Notes under the pieces: model-generated
The model's input: the letters and a program-made list of their open reading frames with translations, nothing else
Database searches by the model: none
What the model was told of the DNA's origin: nothing
Assembly (NCBI GenBank): GCA_014896485.1
Contig: JADBKH010000026.1
Span: 1-46,825 of the forward strand
Origin: Bacillota bacterium
GTDB taxonomy: Bacteria; Bacillota; Bacilli; Bu12
Direction: 5' to 3'
Length of the DNA stretch: 46,825 bases
Shown: positions 1 through 7,847 of the stretch, piece by piece
How the letters are laid out: every line of letters starts with the position of its first letter
Position numbering within the stretch: position 1 is the stretch's first letter
Position numbers and translations under genes: made by a program

Positions 1-990
1 ACTGTAAAAGAGCTTTTGGATCGAGGCTTCTGGACCCAGGTGATCCTTCTGCTGCAGCTGCGTGGCGATGTTGTATCCGATCAAACGGAGAATTTCATTC
101 TCCGTCCAGGAAGCCATCAGCTTCTGGCGATAATAGCTGTCCTGTGCCAAAACCCCATTGGGTCCCTCGAGCTGTTTGGAAAGGGACAAAAGCAGGTCGA
201 TCTCCTTGCGATAGCGCGCATACGATTCCAGGGCACCACTGCCGCGCTCAAACGAAAGGATGACGTTGGCGATCCGCCAGCCGTCGTTGACCTCGCCAAC
301 GATGTTCTCCTTGGCTGTGCGCGCGTTTTCGAACTTCTCCATATTGAACTCGGCATCCCCGGTGATCTGCCGGATGGGGCTGATCGTGATCCCGGGCTGG
401 TGCATCGGCACCAACAAAAACGAAATGCCGCGGTGCTTGGGAGCATTCGGATCGGTGCGGGCCAGCAAGAAGATCCAGTCTGCCAAATGGGCATTGGAGG
501 TCCAGATCTTCTCGCCGTTGATCACCCATTCATCGCCTTGCAAGACGGCCGAGGTCTTCAAGGCAGCCAAGTCGCTTCCGGCATCTGGCTCCGAATAACC
601 TTCACACCAGATCTCGTCACCGGCAAGCATGGGAGGCAGAAAGCGCTGCTTCTGCTCTTCGGTACCCTCCAGCAACAACGTCGGGCCCAACAGTGATTTC
701 CCCAGGAAGTTGATCCCTTGGGGTGCATCGACTTTGGCACACTCCTCGGCAAAAATCGCCTCTTCCACTTCGGTCAGTCCCTGACCCCCGTACTTCTTCG
801 GCCAGGAGAGACCTGCAAAACCGGCCTTGTAGATCTCCTTCTCCCACCATTTGCCGACTTCCGCGCGTTCTGCCGCTGTTTTGGGGAGCGGGTGCTCAGG
901 CGTGCCCCAACCTTTGGGGAGTACGTCGTGCAGGAATTCCTGTACGCGCCGACGAAAAGCCTCTTGTTCAGGCGTGTAGGCAATGTCCAC
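1..990 (-). CDS. Acyl-CoA dehydrogenase (C-terminus cut by window edge)
   Basis: FAD-dependent dehydrogenase that would introduce an alpha-beta double bond into an acyl-CoA thioester. The 330 visible codons begin at a GTG at 988-990, preceded by an AAGGAGG site about 7 nt upstream, and stay open to the window edge. Family landmarks are a SWPKKYGGQGLT segment near residue 65, the YSEPDAGSDLA flavin/substrate loop near residue 125 and an ERGSGALE segment further on. The catalytic base of this family usually lies nearer the C-terminus and is not visible. It is the last visible gene of a leftward operon, 48 nt after the DUF35 gene. The gene order thiolase-like, DUF35, acyl-CoA dehydrogenase resembles steroid or branched acyl-CoA side-chain degradation sets. 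The actual substrate cannot be read from the sequence. Confidence 0.93.
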   Translation of the reverse strand, partial: MDIAYTPEQEAFRRRVQEFLHDVLPKGWGTPEHPLPKTAAERAEVGKWWEKEIYKAGFAGLSWPKKYGGQGLTEVEEAIFAEECAKVDAPQGINFLGKSLLGPTLLLEGTEEQKQRFLPPMLAGDEIWCEGYSEPDAGSDLAALKTSAVLQGDEWVINGEKIWTSNAHLADWIFLLARTDPNAPKHRGISFLLVPMHQPGITISPIRQITGDAEFNMEKFENARTAKENIVGEVNDGWRIANVILSFERGSGALESYARYRKEIDLLLSLSKQLEGPNGVLAQDSYYRQKLMASWTENEILRLIGYNIATQLQQKDHLGPEASIQKLFYS

Positions 991-1038
991 GCAGTTTCCT
1001 CCTTCTCGTGAATCCGTTATGAAGATACAGCTTGCATC

Positions 1039-1452
1039 TCACTCAGCCAGGCGAAAAACGGGCAGGTTGACCTCCTCGTGCTCCTCCCAGTCCAAGTGCA
1101 CCCGTTTCCCGCAATCGAGCTGGCTGAGATCGTCGATGCCAACCAGCTCCGTCATCATGCGAAACCCCTCGTCCAGATCGACATAGGCGATCACGTAGGG
1201 CAGTTTCGCCCGAAAGTAAGGATGGCCATTTTGGCGGATAATGGTGTACGTGTAAAGCGTGCCTTCACCCTTGGAACTTTCCCAGCGCAGATCGACACTC
1301 GTGCAATGGGTGCAATGGCGGCGCGGGAAAAAGACAAGGCCCCCACACTGGTTGCAGACCTGGTAGCGCAGCGTATGTCCTTTCGTCGCCTCCCAAAACG
1401 CTTGGGTATCCGGTTCCGGAAAGCGCGGCAGTGGCCGCTCGATCTCTGCCAT
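1039..1452 (-). CDS. DUF35 zinc-ribbon/OB-fold acyl-CoA-associated protein
   Basis: This 137-residue protein has a rubredoxin-like zinc ribbon (C33-x2-C36 and C47-x2-C50) followed by an OB-fold with the GEGTLYTYTIIRQ strand pattern typical of DUF35. Family members bind acyl-CoA and act as obligate partners of thiolase-like enzymes; the DUF35 domain of ChsH2 is required by the steroid aldolase Ltp2. Its ATG overlaps the stop of the upstream thiolase-like gene by one base (TGATG at 1450-1454), so translational coupling and a physical complex are likely. It carries no catalytic motif of its own. Confidence 0.93.
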   Translation of the reverse strand: MAEIERPLPRFPEPDTQAFWEATKGHTLRYQVCNQCGGLVFFPRRHCTHCTSVDLRWESSKGEGTLYTYTIIRQNGHPYFRAKLPYVIAYVDLDEGFRMMTELVGIDDLSQLDCGKRVHLDWEEHEEVNLPVFRLAE

Positions 1453-2648
1453 CAGTCGTCTCCTCCCAACACGATGGTGCTACCGCAGTGGCTGCCACCC
1501 AACTGTCCGCCATTGCCATGTGCTACAGCCAACTTGGCCCCTGGAACCTGCGCCGTCGATTCCCCGCGCAGTTGTCTCGTCGCTTCCATCAATAAAAACA
1601 ATCCGCGCATCCCTGGATGATTCGAAGAGAGGCCCCCACCATCGGTATTGAGTGCTGGACCACCAGGCTGATCGAACTTGAGGCGGCCGCCTTCCACATA
1701 GGCGCCCCCTTCTCCCTTTTTGCAAAAGCCCAAATCTTCCAGAATGGTCAACACGGTAATCGTAAAGGAATCGTAGATCATGGCGATGTCGATCTCGTCG
1801 GGACGAACTCCCGCCTCCCCAAACGCCTGAGGCCCTGACTGCGCGGCAGCACTGACGGTCAGATCGCTGCCATTCTCGAGAAACCCGGTCGCCTCGCCAC
1901 TGCCGAGGATCCAGACAGGCTTGGTCTTCGTATCTCGGACGACCTCGGGGGATGCGATGACCACCGCACCGCCCCCGTCGGAGATCATGCAGCACTCCAA
2001 AAGATGCAGGGGATCGGCGATCATGCGCGAGGAAACGACATCTTCCACCGAAATCTCGCGCACGTCTTTGTAGCCGATCGCCCGCATCCCTTCCACCGCT
2101 TGGGGATTGCGCATTGCGTGGTAGCGGGCAGCGACCGCAATCTCGGCCAATTGTTCGCTCGTCGTGCCATACTGGTACATGTGCCGACGAGCGGCCAAAG
2201 CATAGCTGCCAACCAGCGTCAGCCCCCATGGATCGGTCATGTTGCTAAAGGCATTCGGCGGCTGGTGGGACACCCGGGCTCCGGTACCGATAGCCATCGC
2301 ATCACTGCGTGCAGTTGAGCCATAGGTGAGCAATGCGACTTTGCATTTGCCCGAAGCGATATCACGGCGCGCGTGGGCTGCCTGAAACTCGAAGGAGCTG
2401 CCGCCTGTCGAGGTGTTGTCGATGACATTGGGTTTGATGTTGAAATACTCGCAGATGTACAGCCCGCTCATCGGTCCAGCATCGCCGGCGTCATAGATCG
2501 CATCGACGTCGCTCCAGTTTAATCCTGCTTCGGAAAGCGCCTTGGCTGCACAATGTGCCTTGATTTCGAGCGCGTTGACTTCCCCATGAACATTGCGAGA
2601 TGGGTACTCATAGATACCGACAATGGCCGCACTGTGATCCCTTGGCAT
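1452..2648 (-). CDS. Thiolase-like (SCP2/Ltp-type) protein without nucleophilic Cys
   Basis: A 398-residue thiolase-fold protein of the sterol-carrier-protein/lipid-transfer subgroup. Typical thiolases carry a C-A-S-G nucleophile motif near residue 85; here the aligned stretch is T81-G-G-S-S85, so the cysteine is replaced. The histidine loop survives as SSNHPGMRG near residue 340. The C-terminal glycine-rich segment HGNGGQLGGSHCG lacks the classical CxGGG form. A YDSFT segment near residue 290 is also seen in Ltp-type proteins. Loss of the cysteine argues against Claisen condensation or thiolysis and fits a retro-aldol role such as that of Ltp2, which also lacks it. The neighbouring DUF35 and acyl-CoA dehydrogenase genes strengthen this reading. 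A ribosome site AAAGGACGAGG precedes the ATG. The substrate is unknown. Confidence 0.9.
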   Translation of the reverse strand: MPRDHSAAIVGIYEYPSRNVHGEVNALEIKAHCAAKALSEAGLNWSDVDAIYDAGDAGPMSGLYICEYFNIKPNVIDNTSTGGSSFEFQAAHARRDIASGKCKVALLTYGSTARSDAMAIGTGARVSHQPPNAFSNMTDPWGLTLVGSYALAARRHMYQYGTTSEQLAEIAVAARYHAMRNPQAVEGMRAIGYKDVREISVEDVVSSRMIADPLHLLECCMISDGGGAVVIASPEVVRDTKTKPVWILGSGEATGFLENGSDLTVSAAAQSGPQAFGEAGVRPDEIDIAMIYDSFTITVLTILEDLGFCKKGEGGAYVEGGRLKFDQPGGPALNTDGGGLSSNHPGMRGLFLLMEATRQLRGESTAQVPGAKLAVAHGNGGQLGGSHCGSTIVLGGDD

Positions 2649-2714
2649 CCCCTCGTCCTTTCATACGAAGATGCTGCGCCCTGCTGCTCTCTAGCTTTAA
2701 AGACACAGTTCAGT

Positions 2715-2735
2715 TTATTGAGGCGATTTCAATAA
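2715..2735. promoter_or_regulatory. 21-bp inverted repeat, candidate operator
   Basis: Two 7-bp arms, TTATTGA (2715-2721) and TCAATAA (2729-2735), form a perfect inverted repeat with a 7-bp centre. It sits 2 to 22 nt downstream of the -10 box of the acyl-CoA operon, so a bound protein would block initiation. Size and symmetry suit a TetR/FadR-type acyl-CoA-responsive repressor, but no such regulator gene is in the window. Function is inferred. Confidence 0.5.
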
Positions 2736-2737
2736 CG

Positions 2738-2766
2738 AAAATAAGCCATTCACTGACGCTTGTCAA
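2738..2766 (-). promoter_or_regulatory. Sigma-A type promoter of the acyl-CoA operon
   Basis: On the minus strand a perfect -35 TTGACA (2761-2766) is followed by a 17-nt spacer and a -10 TATTTT (2738-2743, four of six consensus bases). It points at the thiolase-like gene about 90 nt downstream. An inverted repeat lies just downstream, around the expected start of transcription. Confidence 0.65.
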
Positions 2767-2858
2767 CCTTCCGGTCGGTGGAGCGTCTCTGGCACCCGTA
2801 AGGTGCTGCGGGCGGACTGAATCGATTGAGAGCGTTCGCTTTATGAGGAGAAAGGATC

Positions 2859-3602
2859 CTACGAAGGAAGTGCGCTCTTTTCATCAGAAGGCGTCTCGCC
2901 GCAAAAGTAAGCGGCCAAGCTATCTACCATCGCCTGGACCAACGCACGTTGATAGTTCGGATCGCGCAAGCGGGCAGCTTCTTCGGGGTTGCTCAAAAAG
3001 CCCGTTTCTACCACTACTGCTGGCAGTCCCGGGTCGTGTACCATGTGCAATCGCCGCGCATCGATCGGGGCGCGCTGGGTCATAGCAACGGCATTGAGCC
3101 GCTCCTGCAGCAGCCCCGCCAGGCGCGTCGCTGCCGGATCCTGCGGATCCAAAAAGAGCTGGGGTCCATGTACCCGGGGATCCGAGAAACTGTTTTGGTG
3201 AATCGAAAGCACCACCTCTGCCCCAACTGCTTTTCCAAGGCGGGCACGATGCGCCAAATCCTCGTGTTTGGCATCTGGAAATCCTGGATGACTCGGCGTA
3301 GACAGGGAACGATCGCTCGTACGCGTCAACGTGACCGTAGCCCCGTTTTTGCGCAGCATTTCCGCAAGTAGCAACGCTATCTGAAGGTTGATCGTCTTCT
3401 CCTGTACCCCGTCTCGATTGACAAAGCCAGGATCCCAGCCCCCGTGACCGGGATCAAGTAGGATGTGATGACCCTTCAGTGCTGCCAACGAAGGCGCAGT
3501 TGCTAAGGTACCCGCTTGGACGCCCTGCATCCAGGGAAGGAACGCCACCAAACTCAAGGGCAAGATGAGCAGAACGGAAAAAAGAGCGCGACGAAAGATC
3601 AC
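2859..3602 (-). CDS. cwlD: N-acetylmuramoyl-L-alanine amidase, CwlD type
   Basis: A zinc amidase (Amidase_3) of 247 residues that removes the peptide from muramic acid. In spore formers CwlD acts with PdaA to make muramic delta-lactam in the spore cortex, which germination enzymes need. A hydrophobic segment at residues 5-30 is a signal peptide or anchor. The zinc ligands read as H53 (DPGHGG), E68 (QEKTINL) and H135 (SIHQNS), with catalytic E199 in VVVETGFLSNPEE. The start is a GTG with AAGGAG six bases upstream. It follows leuD by 69 nt in the same direction, probably as a separate unit. Choice of CwlD over a vegetative amidase rests on its short single-domain form and ending with no wall-binding repeats. 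Confidence 0.88.
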   Translation of the reverse strand: MIFRRALFSVLLILPLSLVAFLPWMQGVQAGTLATAPSLAALKGHHILLDPGHGGWDPGFVNRDGVQEKTINLQIALLLAEMLRKNGATVTLTRTSDRSLSTPSHPGFPDAKHEDLAHRARLGKAVGAEVVLSIHQNSFSDPRVHGPQLFLDPQDPAATRLAGLLQERLNAVAMTQRAPIDARRLHMVHDPGLPAVVVETGFLSNPEEAARLRDPNYQRALVQAMVDSLAAYFCGETPSDEKSALPS

Positions 3603-3671
3603 TCTAAACTCCTTTTGTTCGACAACACCTCCCTTTACGATGCCCGGGCTATGCTATCTGATACCCGACAC

Positions 3672-4289
3672 TTAACCTGCTTGCATGCTCGCCTCGTAAT
3701 ACGCCGGCCGCCTAGCCTCATAGGCGGCGATATCTGCTTCATAGCGCAACGTCACACCGATGTCATCCAGACCCTGCAACAGGCATTCCTTGCGATAGGG
3801 ATCGATCTCAAAGTGTGCTTGAAACCCGTGGGCGTCGCTCACCTGCTGTGCGTTCAGATCGATCGTCAGGCGATAACCCTCCTCGGTTTGCGTACGGTCA
3901 AAAAGTGCATCGACCTCTTCACTGCGCAGCACAACGGGCAAAAGGCCATTTTGGAGACAATTGTTGTAAAAGATATCCGCAAACGAAGGGGCGATGATGG
4001 CGCGAAACCCGTATTGCTGCAATGCCCAAGGCGCATGTTCCCGGGAAGAACCACAGCCGAAGTTGTCACGCGCCAACAAGATAGAAGCTCCCTGGTAGCG
4101 GGGCTGGTTTAAGACAAAAGCTGGATTGGGGGCGCCATCCTCCAGATAGCGCCAGTCATAGAACAAAAACGGCCCGAAACCGGTGCGCTCAATGCGCTTG
4201 AGAAACTGTTTGGGAATAATGGCATCGGTATCGACATTGACACGGTCCAGGGGCGCAACCAGCCCCGTATGGGTTGTAAAGGATTCCAT
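3672..4289 (-). CDS. leuD: 3-isopropylmalate dehydratase small subunit
   Basis: Swivel-domain subunit (205 residues) of isopropylmalate isomerase, which converts 2-isopropylmalate to 3-isopropylmalate through an isopropylmaleate intermediate. It begins with the family signature of a short beta strand and [11 protein letters not shown], and carries the substrate-binding loop [15 protein letters not shown] near residue 77. Length is normal for bacterial LeuD. Its ATG overlaps the leuC stop (TGATG at 4287-4291), so the two subunits are translationally coupled. The same enzyme pair also converts citramalate to beta-methylmalate, which matters because cimA lies about 16 kb away. Confidence 0.97.
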   Translation of the reverse strand: MESFTTHTGLVAPLDRVNVDTDAIIPKQFLKRIERTGFGPFLFYDWRYLEDGAPNPAFVLNQPRYQGASILLARDNFGCGSSREHAPWALQQYGFRAIIAPSFADIFYNNCLQNGLLPVVLRSEEVDALFDRTQTEEGYRLTIDLNAQQVSDAHGFQAHFEIDPYRKECLLQGLDDIGVTLRYEADIAAYEARRPAYYEASMQAG

Positions 4290-5713
4290 CAGACAGGCAC
4301 CTCCTCGGACTGCGGTTCAATGCTACGGACATCGACAAAATGACCAGCCAACGCCGCCGCAGCCGCCATCCCCGGATTGACCAGGTGTGTCCGTCCTCCA
4401 CGTCCCTGTCGCCCCTCAAAATTGCGGTTGGAAGTCGAGGCACAGCGCTCCCCCGGCTGGAGAATGTCCGGATTCATGCCCAAACACATCGAACATCCGG
4501 AGAGGCGCCATTCAAAACCCGCGTCGCGGAAAATTTTGTCGAGTCCTTCCGCTTCGGCCTGACGCTTGACTTCCATAGATCCCGGAACGACCATGGCCCG
4601 CACGTGGGGGGAGACGTGCCTGCCGGCGACCACCCGTGCCGCAGCCTGCAGATCCTCCAGACGCGCGTTGGTACAAGAACCGATGAAGACCCGATCGATG
4701 GAGATCTCGGTGATGGGCGTTCCAGGTGTCAATCCCATATAGGCCAAGGCTTGCTCCGCTGCCCGGCGGGCGACGGGATCGCTGAAGCTTTCCGGATCCG
4801 GCACGCGTTCAGTAACTGCTACGGTCATCGAAGGATTGGTACCCCAGGTGACCTGTGGGGCCACGTCTGTCACATCGAATCGAATCACCCGATCATACGT
4901 CGCGCCTGGGTCAGTGCGCAGCTGCCGCCAAGCGTTTACCGCTTCTTCCCACAATGCCCCCTTTGGAGCAAAGGGACGCCCCTGCAGGTAGGCAAAGGTC
5001 TTCTCATCGGGCGCTACCATGCCGGCGCGCGCTCCTGCCTCGATGGTCATGTTACACAGCGTCATTCGCTCTTCCATGGAAAAGCGTTCGATCACTGGCC
5101 CTGTATATTCGATCACATATCCTTGACCCACCGCTGTGCCATAGCGTCCGATAAAAGCAAGAATGAGGTCCTTGGCGGTCACACCGCGTTGCAGCCGGCC
5201 CTCAAAGCGCACCTCCATCGTCTTGGGACGCTGTTGCCGCAGACATTGCGTCGCAAGGACGTGCTCAACCTCGCTGGTACCGATTCCAAAAGCCAAGGCG
5301 CCAAAGGCTCCATGGGTAGCTGTATGGCTGTCTCCACAGACGATCGTCTTGCCCGGTAACGTCAATCCCAGTTGGGGCCCGATCACATGGACGATTCCTT
5401 GCTCGGGGTCACCCAAGTCAAACAGACGGATCCCAAACGTCCGACAATTGTCCCGTAGCGTATCAATTTGTTGCTTAGAGACCGGATCGCGGATCGTGGT
5501 GAGATCGTCGGTAGGAACGTTGTGATCCATGGTGGCAAAGGTGAGATCTGGCCGGCGCACGTGGCGATGCGCCAACCGCAAGCCCTCAAAGGCCTGTGGA
5601 GAGGTAACCTCGTGGACCAGATGGAGGTCGATATACAACAGCGGAGGTTGTCCTTCTTCCTCTCGCACAAGATGTGCATCCCAGATTTTTTCAAAAAGTG
5701 TGCGCGGACCCAT
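4289..5713 (-). CDS. leuC: 3-isopropylmalate dehydratase large subunit
   Basis: Aconitase-family subunit that carries the [4Fe-4S] cluster for isopropylmalate isomerisation. From the ATG at 5713 the protein has 474 residues, the usual LeuC length, and starts [14 protein letters not shown]. The cluster ligands are C347 ([11 protein letters not shown]), C407 and C410 (SGCSMC), and the [23 protein letters not shown] block lies at 126-148. The reading frame is open for 37 codons further upstream, but those residues do not resemble LeuC and only the 5713 start has a strong site (GGGGAGGG). It lies 126 nt downstream of the flavoprotein gene in the same direction; I find no T-box or attenuator in that gap. 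leuA and leuB are outside the window. Confidence 0.97.
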   Translation of the reverse strand: MGPRTLFEKIWDAHLVREEEGQPPLLYIDLHLVHEVTSPQAFEGLRLAHRHVRRPDLTFATMDHNVPTDDLTTIRDPVSKQQIDTLRDNCRTFGIRLFDLGDPEQGIVHVIGPQLGLTLPGKTIVCGDSHTATHGAFGALAFGIGTSEVEHVLATQCLRQQRPKTMEVRFEGRLQRGVTAKDLILAFIGRYGTAVGQGYVIEYTGPVIERFSMEERMTLCNMTIEAGARAGMVAPDEKTFAYLQGRPFAPKGALWEEAVNAWRQLRTDPGATYDRVIRFDVTDVAPQVTWGTNPSMTVAVTERVPDPESFSDPVARRAAEQALAYMGLTPGTPITEISIDRVFIGSCTNARLEDLQAAARVVAGRHVSPHVRAMVVPGSMEVKRQAEAEGLDKIFRDAGFEWRLSGCSMCLGMNPDILQPGERCASTSNRNFEGRQGRGGRTHLVNPGMAAAAALAGHFVDVRSIEPQSEEVPV

Positions 5714-5839
5714 TTCCACCCTCCCCTGGTAATTCAACTGGATGCTTTGAGACGTCACCGCGTCATTTACCGAACGTACTTGCAAGGATACACGGGCCCA
5801 AGAAGGCATGCAAGGCAGCATCACACTTCTGAGCCGCAG

Positions 5840-7183
5840 TCACGGCCCCCAACTGCGCTCAAAACTCCAGTCGGCTGCTCCCGGCTGGATGAACGGGAAG
5901 GTGCGCAGCTGCGCTATGGTCCATCCAGAGGCCATCGCCATAGCAACGCGATCGATCAACTCCGCTGCTTGCGGACCGATTGCCGCTGCGCCGACGATCT
6001 GCTGCTGGGCGTCGGCAATCAGGTGGAGCCGCATCAGAGGACGTCCCTGTAGCTGCCTGAGCATACCGCCTTCAAATTCGACCGTTGTGACCTGCTCACC
6101 TGCTTGCGGAGCCACCTGCCCTACCGCAGCATAGCCTGGCACCACAAAGAGGGCACGGGGCAACCGCAGCAGATCGACCGAAAGGGACGCGGCACCCAGC
6201 GCCACATGGACCGCTGCCCGCCCTTGTGCTGCAGCTTTGCTGGCCAAATGAGGCAGTCCAGTCACGTCACCGGCTGCAAACAGTCCGTCCACTCCGGTAA
6301 AGCCGTGGGTATCCACTTGCAAAAACCCCTCTTGCGTCGTCTTCGCCCCCAGTGCCACCGCTTCTTGCACCAAAGCGGTCGGTCCCCTGCCAGCAGCGAC
6401 GATGAGGCGATCGGCAGAAAACCGCTTTCCCTCGGCCGTCTCGATCCACACGCCATCCCGCTCCTTATGGGCTGCCACCACTTGTTGGGACGGTAGGAAA
6501 CGCACCCCCAATGCATGCCACTGTTCCACCAACAGCGCACCGACCTCCGGCCACTCCCACATCAATGGTTTTGTATGGGGGTCGATGAGGGTCACCTCAC
6601 AGCCGTAGGCAGCCAACAAGAAAGTCAGCTCCATACCGGTCGCCCCACTGCCGGCAACCACCGCCCGGGTGGGAAGAAAAGGTTTTGCCACAGCCTGACG
6701 AGGGGCCCAGATGGCTTCCTCGTCGGCGGCCATCCCTTCCGGAAAGCGCTGCTGTGCACCTGAAGCCAAGAGGACGGCATCACCGGTCAGATCAAACGTG
6801 TCTGCTGTTCCTTGCACGTGCACTTGATGTGGCGTGCGCAAATGGGCTTCGCCATAGTGAACCGTTACCCCCATTTCCTCGAGCAACCGTTGCCAGGCCG
6901 CAGCAGCCGCCCCAATGCGTTCGCGTTGTTTTCGTGCCAGCGCCTCCCCCTGTTTGCGCACCGACGTAAAGGCCGCATAACGATCTTCGGCCAGACCTGC
7001 CTGAGCCGCTTCTACCGCTGCCTCAATTGCATGTAGGTGCACTTTGCTGGCAAACATGGAGTGCCACAGTGCGTTGCCGCCTACCCGCTCCTTTTCGATC
7101 AGATCGACCTCAGCCCCCAAGGCCGTAGCCTCTAAAGCGGCCGCGACGCCAGCCGGCCCCCCGCCAATGATCACGATCCGCAA
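5840..7183 (-). CDS. Pyridine nucleotide-disulfide oxidoreductase-like flavoprotein lacking redox disulfide
   Basis: A 447-residue two-dinucleotide-binding flavoprotein of the lipoamide dehydrogenase/mercuric reductase superfamily. It has an N-terminal FAD Rossmann motif (MRIVIIGGGPAG), an NAD(P) motif near residue 175 (AVVAGSGATGMEL), the second FAD segment (GLFAAGDVTG) and a C-terminal dimerisation domain. The usual CxxxxC disulfide after the first FAD site is missing: where GGTCLNVGCIPSK is expected the protein reads GGNALWHSMFASK. The C-terminal His-Glu pair that normally serves the disulfide is also absent (FPFIQPGAADW). It may therefore be an NAD(P)H-quinone or diaphorase-type reductase, as known for the divergent mycobacterial LpdA. 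The TTG start at 7183 with GGGGCGAGG upstream gives the natural N-terminus; longer starts would run into the divergent thioredoxin gene. Confidence 0.85.
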   Translation of the reverse strand: MRIVIIGGGPAGVAAALEATALGAEVDLIEKERVGGNALWHSMFASKVHLHAIEAAVEAAQAGLAEDRYAAFTSVRKQGEALARKQRERIGAAAAAWQRLLEEMGVTVHYGEAHLRTPHQVHVQGTADTFDLTGDAVLLASGAQQRFPEGMAADEEAIWAPRQAVAKPFLPTRAVVAGSGATGMELTFLLAAYGCEVTLIDPHTKPLMWEWPEVGALLVEQWHALGVRFLPSQQVVAAHKERDGVWIETAEGKRFSADRLIVAAGRGPTALVQEAVALGAKTTQEGFLQVDTHGFTGVDGLFAAGDVTGLPHLASKAAAQGRAAVHVALGAASLSVDLLRLPRALFVVPGYAAVGQVAPQAGEQVTTVEFEGGMLRQLQGRPLMRLHLIADAQQQIVGAAAIGPQAAELIDRVAMAMASGWTIAQLRTFPFIQPGAADWSFERSWGP

Positions 7184-7217
7184 CGTCCTCGCCCCTTTCC
7201 TTCGATTGGTAAAACCG

Positions 7218-7226
7218 TGGTATACT
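7218..7226 (+). promoter_or_regulatory. Extended -10 promoter of the thioredoxin-like gene
   Basis: TATACT at 7221-7226 is preceded by TGG, forming an extended -10 element; no good -35 is present 17 nt upstream. The thioredoxin-like ATG lies 21 nt further on. The element sits in the 64-nt gap between divergent genes. Confidence 0.5.
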
Positions 7227-7247
7227 TGGCTCAAGGCAGGTGATTCC

Positions 7248-7583
7248 ATGCAGACGTTGTCACAAAAAGATGCGTTTGACCAGCTCGTCGCCCAAGGGAC
7301 GGTTCTGGTCGAATTCTACGCCGACTGGTGCCCTGATTGCCGCTTCATCGAACCGGCACTGCCCGAGATTGAAGCCAAGTACAGTGACCGGCTCACCTTG
7401 GTTCGGGTCAATACCGACCAGTTTCCGGAACTGGCTCAACAATACAACATCCTCGGCATCCCGAGTTTTCTGCTTTTCCACTCCGGCAAAGTGGTCGGTC
7501 GCTTTGTCAGTAAGTTGCGCAAAACCAAAGAAGAGGTGGAAAACTTCCTCGATCAGACGCTATCCGCTCACTCCGTTTCTTGA
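7248..7583 (+). CDS. Thioredoxin-family protein with WCPDC active site
   Basis: A 111-residue single-domain thioredoxin. The redox motif is W27-C-P-D-C31 instead of the common WCGPC, which would be expected to alter the redox potential. The cis-proline loop (GIPSFLLF) and the FYADWC strand are intact. There is no signal peptide, so it is probably cytoplasmic. The ATG at 7248 has GGCAGGTG upstream; the reading frame is open further upstream but lies antisense to the flavoprotein gene. It is divergent from a flavoprotein that resembles a disulfide reductase yet has lost its cysteines, an intriguing pairing. A strong hairpin follows the stop codon. Confidence 0.93.
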   Translation: MQTLSQKDAFDQLVAQGTVLVEFYADWCPDCRFIEPALPEIEAKYSDRLTLVRVNTDQFPELAQQYNILGIPSFLLFHSGKVVGRFVSKLRKTKEEVENFLDQTLSAHSVS

Positions 7584-7600
7584 CATCGGTGGGGCAAACA

Positions 7601-7626
7601 CGTTCTCCCGTTTTCACGGGAGAACG
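7601..7626. other. Perfect 11-bp stem hairpin after the thioredoxin gene
   Basis: CGTTCTCCCGT (7601-7611) pairs perfectly with ACGGGAGAACG (7616-7626) around a 4-nt TTTC loop. It begins 17 nt after the thioredoxin stop and ends 20 nt before the GTG of the small membrane protein. Neither flank has a U-tract, so it may be a weak terminator or an RNA processing/stability element between the two genes. Confidence 0.7.
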
Positions 7627-7646
7627 CTCTTGTGAGGAGGGTCGGT

Positions 7647-7805
7647 GTGGTTGCGCCACTTTTCTGGTTGGCCGTTGGCCTTTTTTTGCTTTGGGTGGTG
7701 CTTCACTTCGCCTTTGGCATTCTCGGTTTGCTGTGGCGCATCGCCCTCCTGGTAGCCATCGTCGCAGGCATTCTTTGGCTGATCGACCGGTTCCGTCACC
7801 CCTGA
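7647..7805 (+). CDS. Small hydrophobic two-helix membrane protein
   Basis: A 52-residue gene starting at a GTG with AGGAGGG about 4 nt upstream. The product has two hydrophobic stretches, roughly residues 4-24 and 27-46, separated by GLLWR, and ends in a short basic tail DRFRHP. The pattern resembles the lmo0937/DUF5670 family of small membrane proteins, which have no assigned function. An alternative GTG two bases earlier is in another frame that reads less like a membrane protein. It lies 42 nt upstream of the potassium transporter gene and may be cotranscribed with it. Function is unknown. Confidence 0.65.
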   Translation: MVAPLFWLAVGLFLLWVVLHFAFGILGLLWRIALLVAIVAGILWLIDRFRHP

Positions 7806-7847
7806 GATCCTTGATCTGATCCATCTACTGCGCTAAAAAGAGGGTAC

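Noticed and set aside
5714-5824. 37-codon N-terminal extension of leuC
   Set aside because: Residues do not match LeuC and the only good ribosome site belongs to ATG 5713.
5714-5839. T-box or leader attenuator before leuCD
   Set aside because: The 126-nt gap has no T-box sequence, no leucine-codon run and no terminator hairpin.
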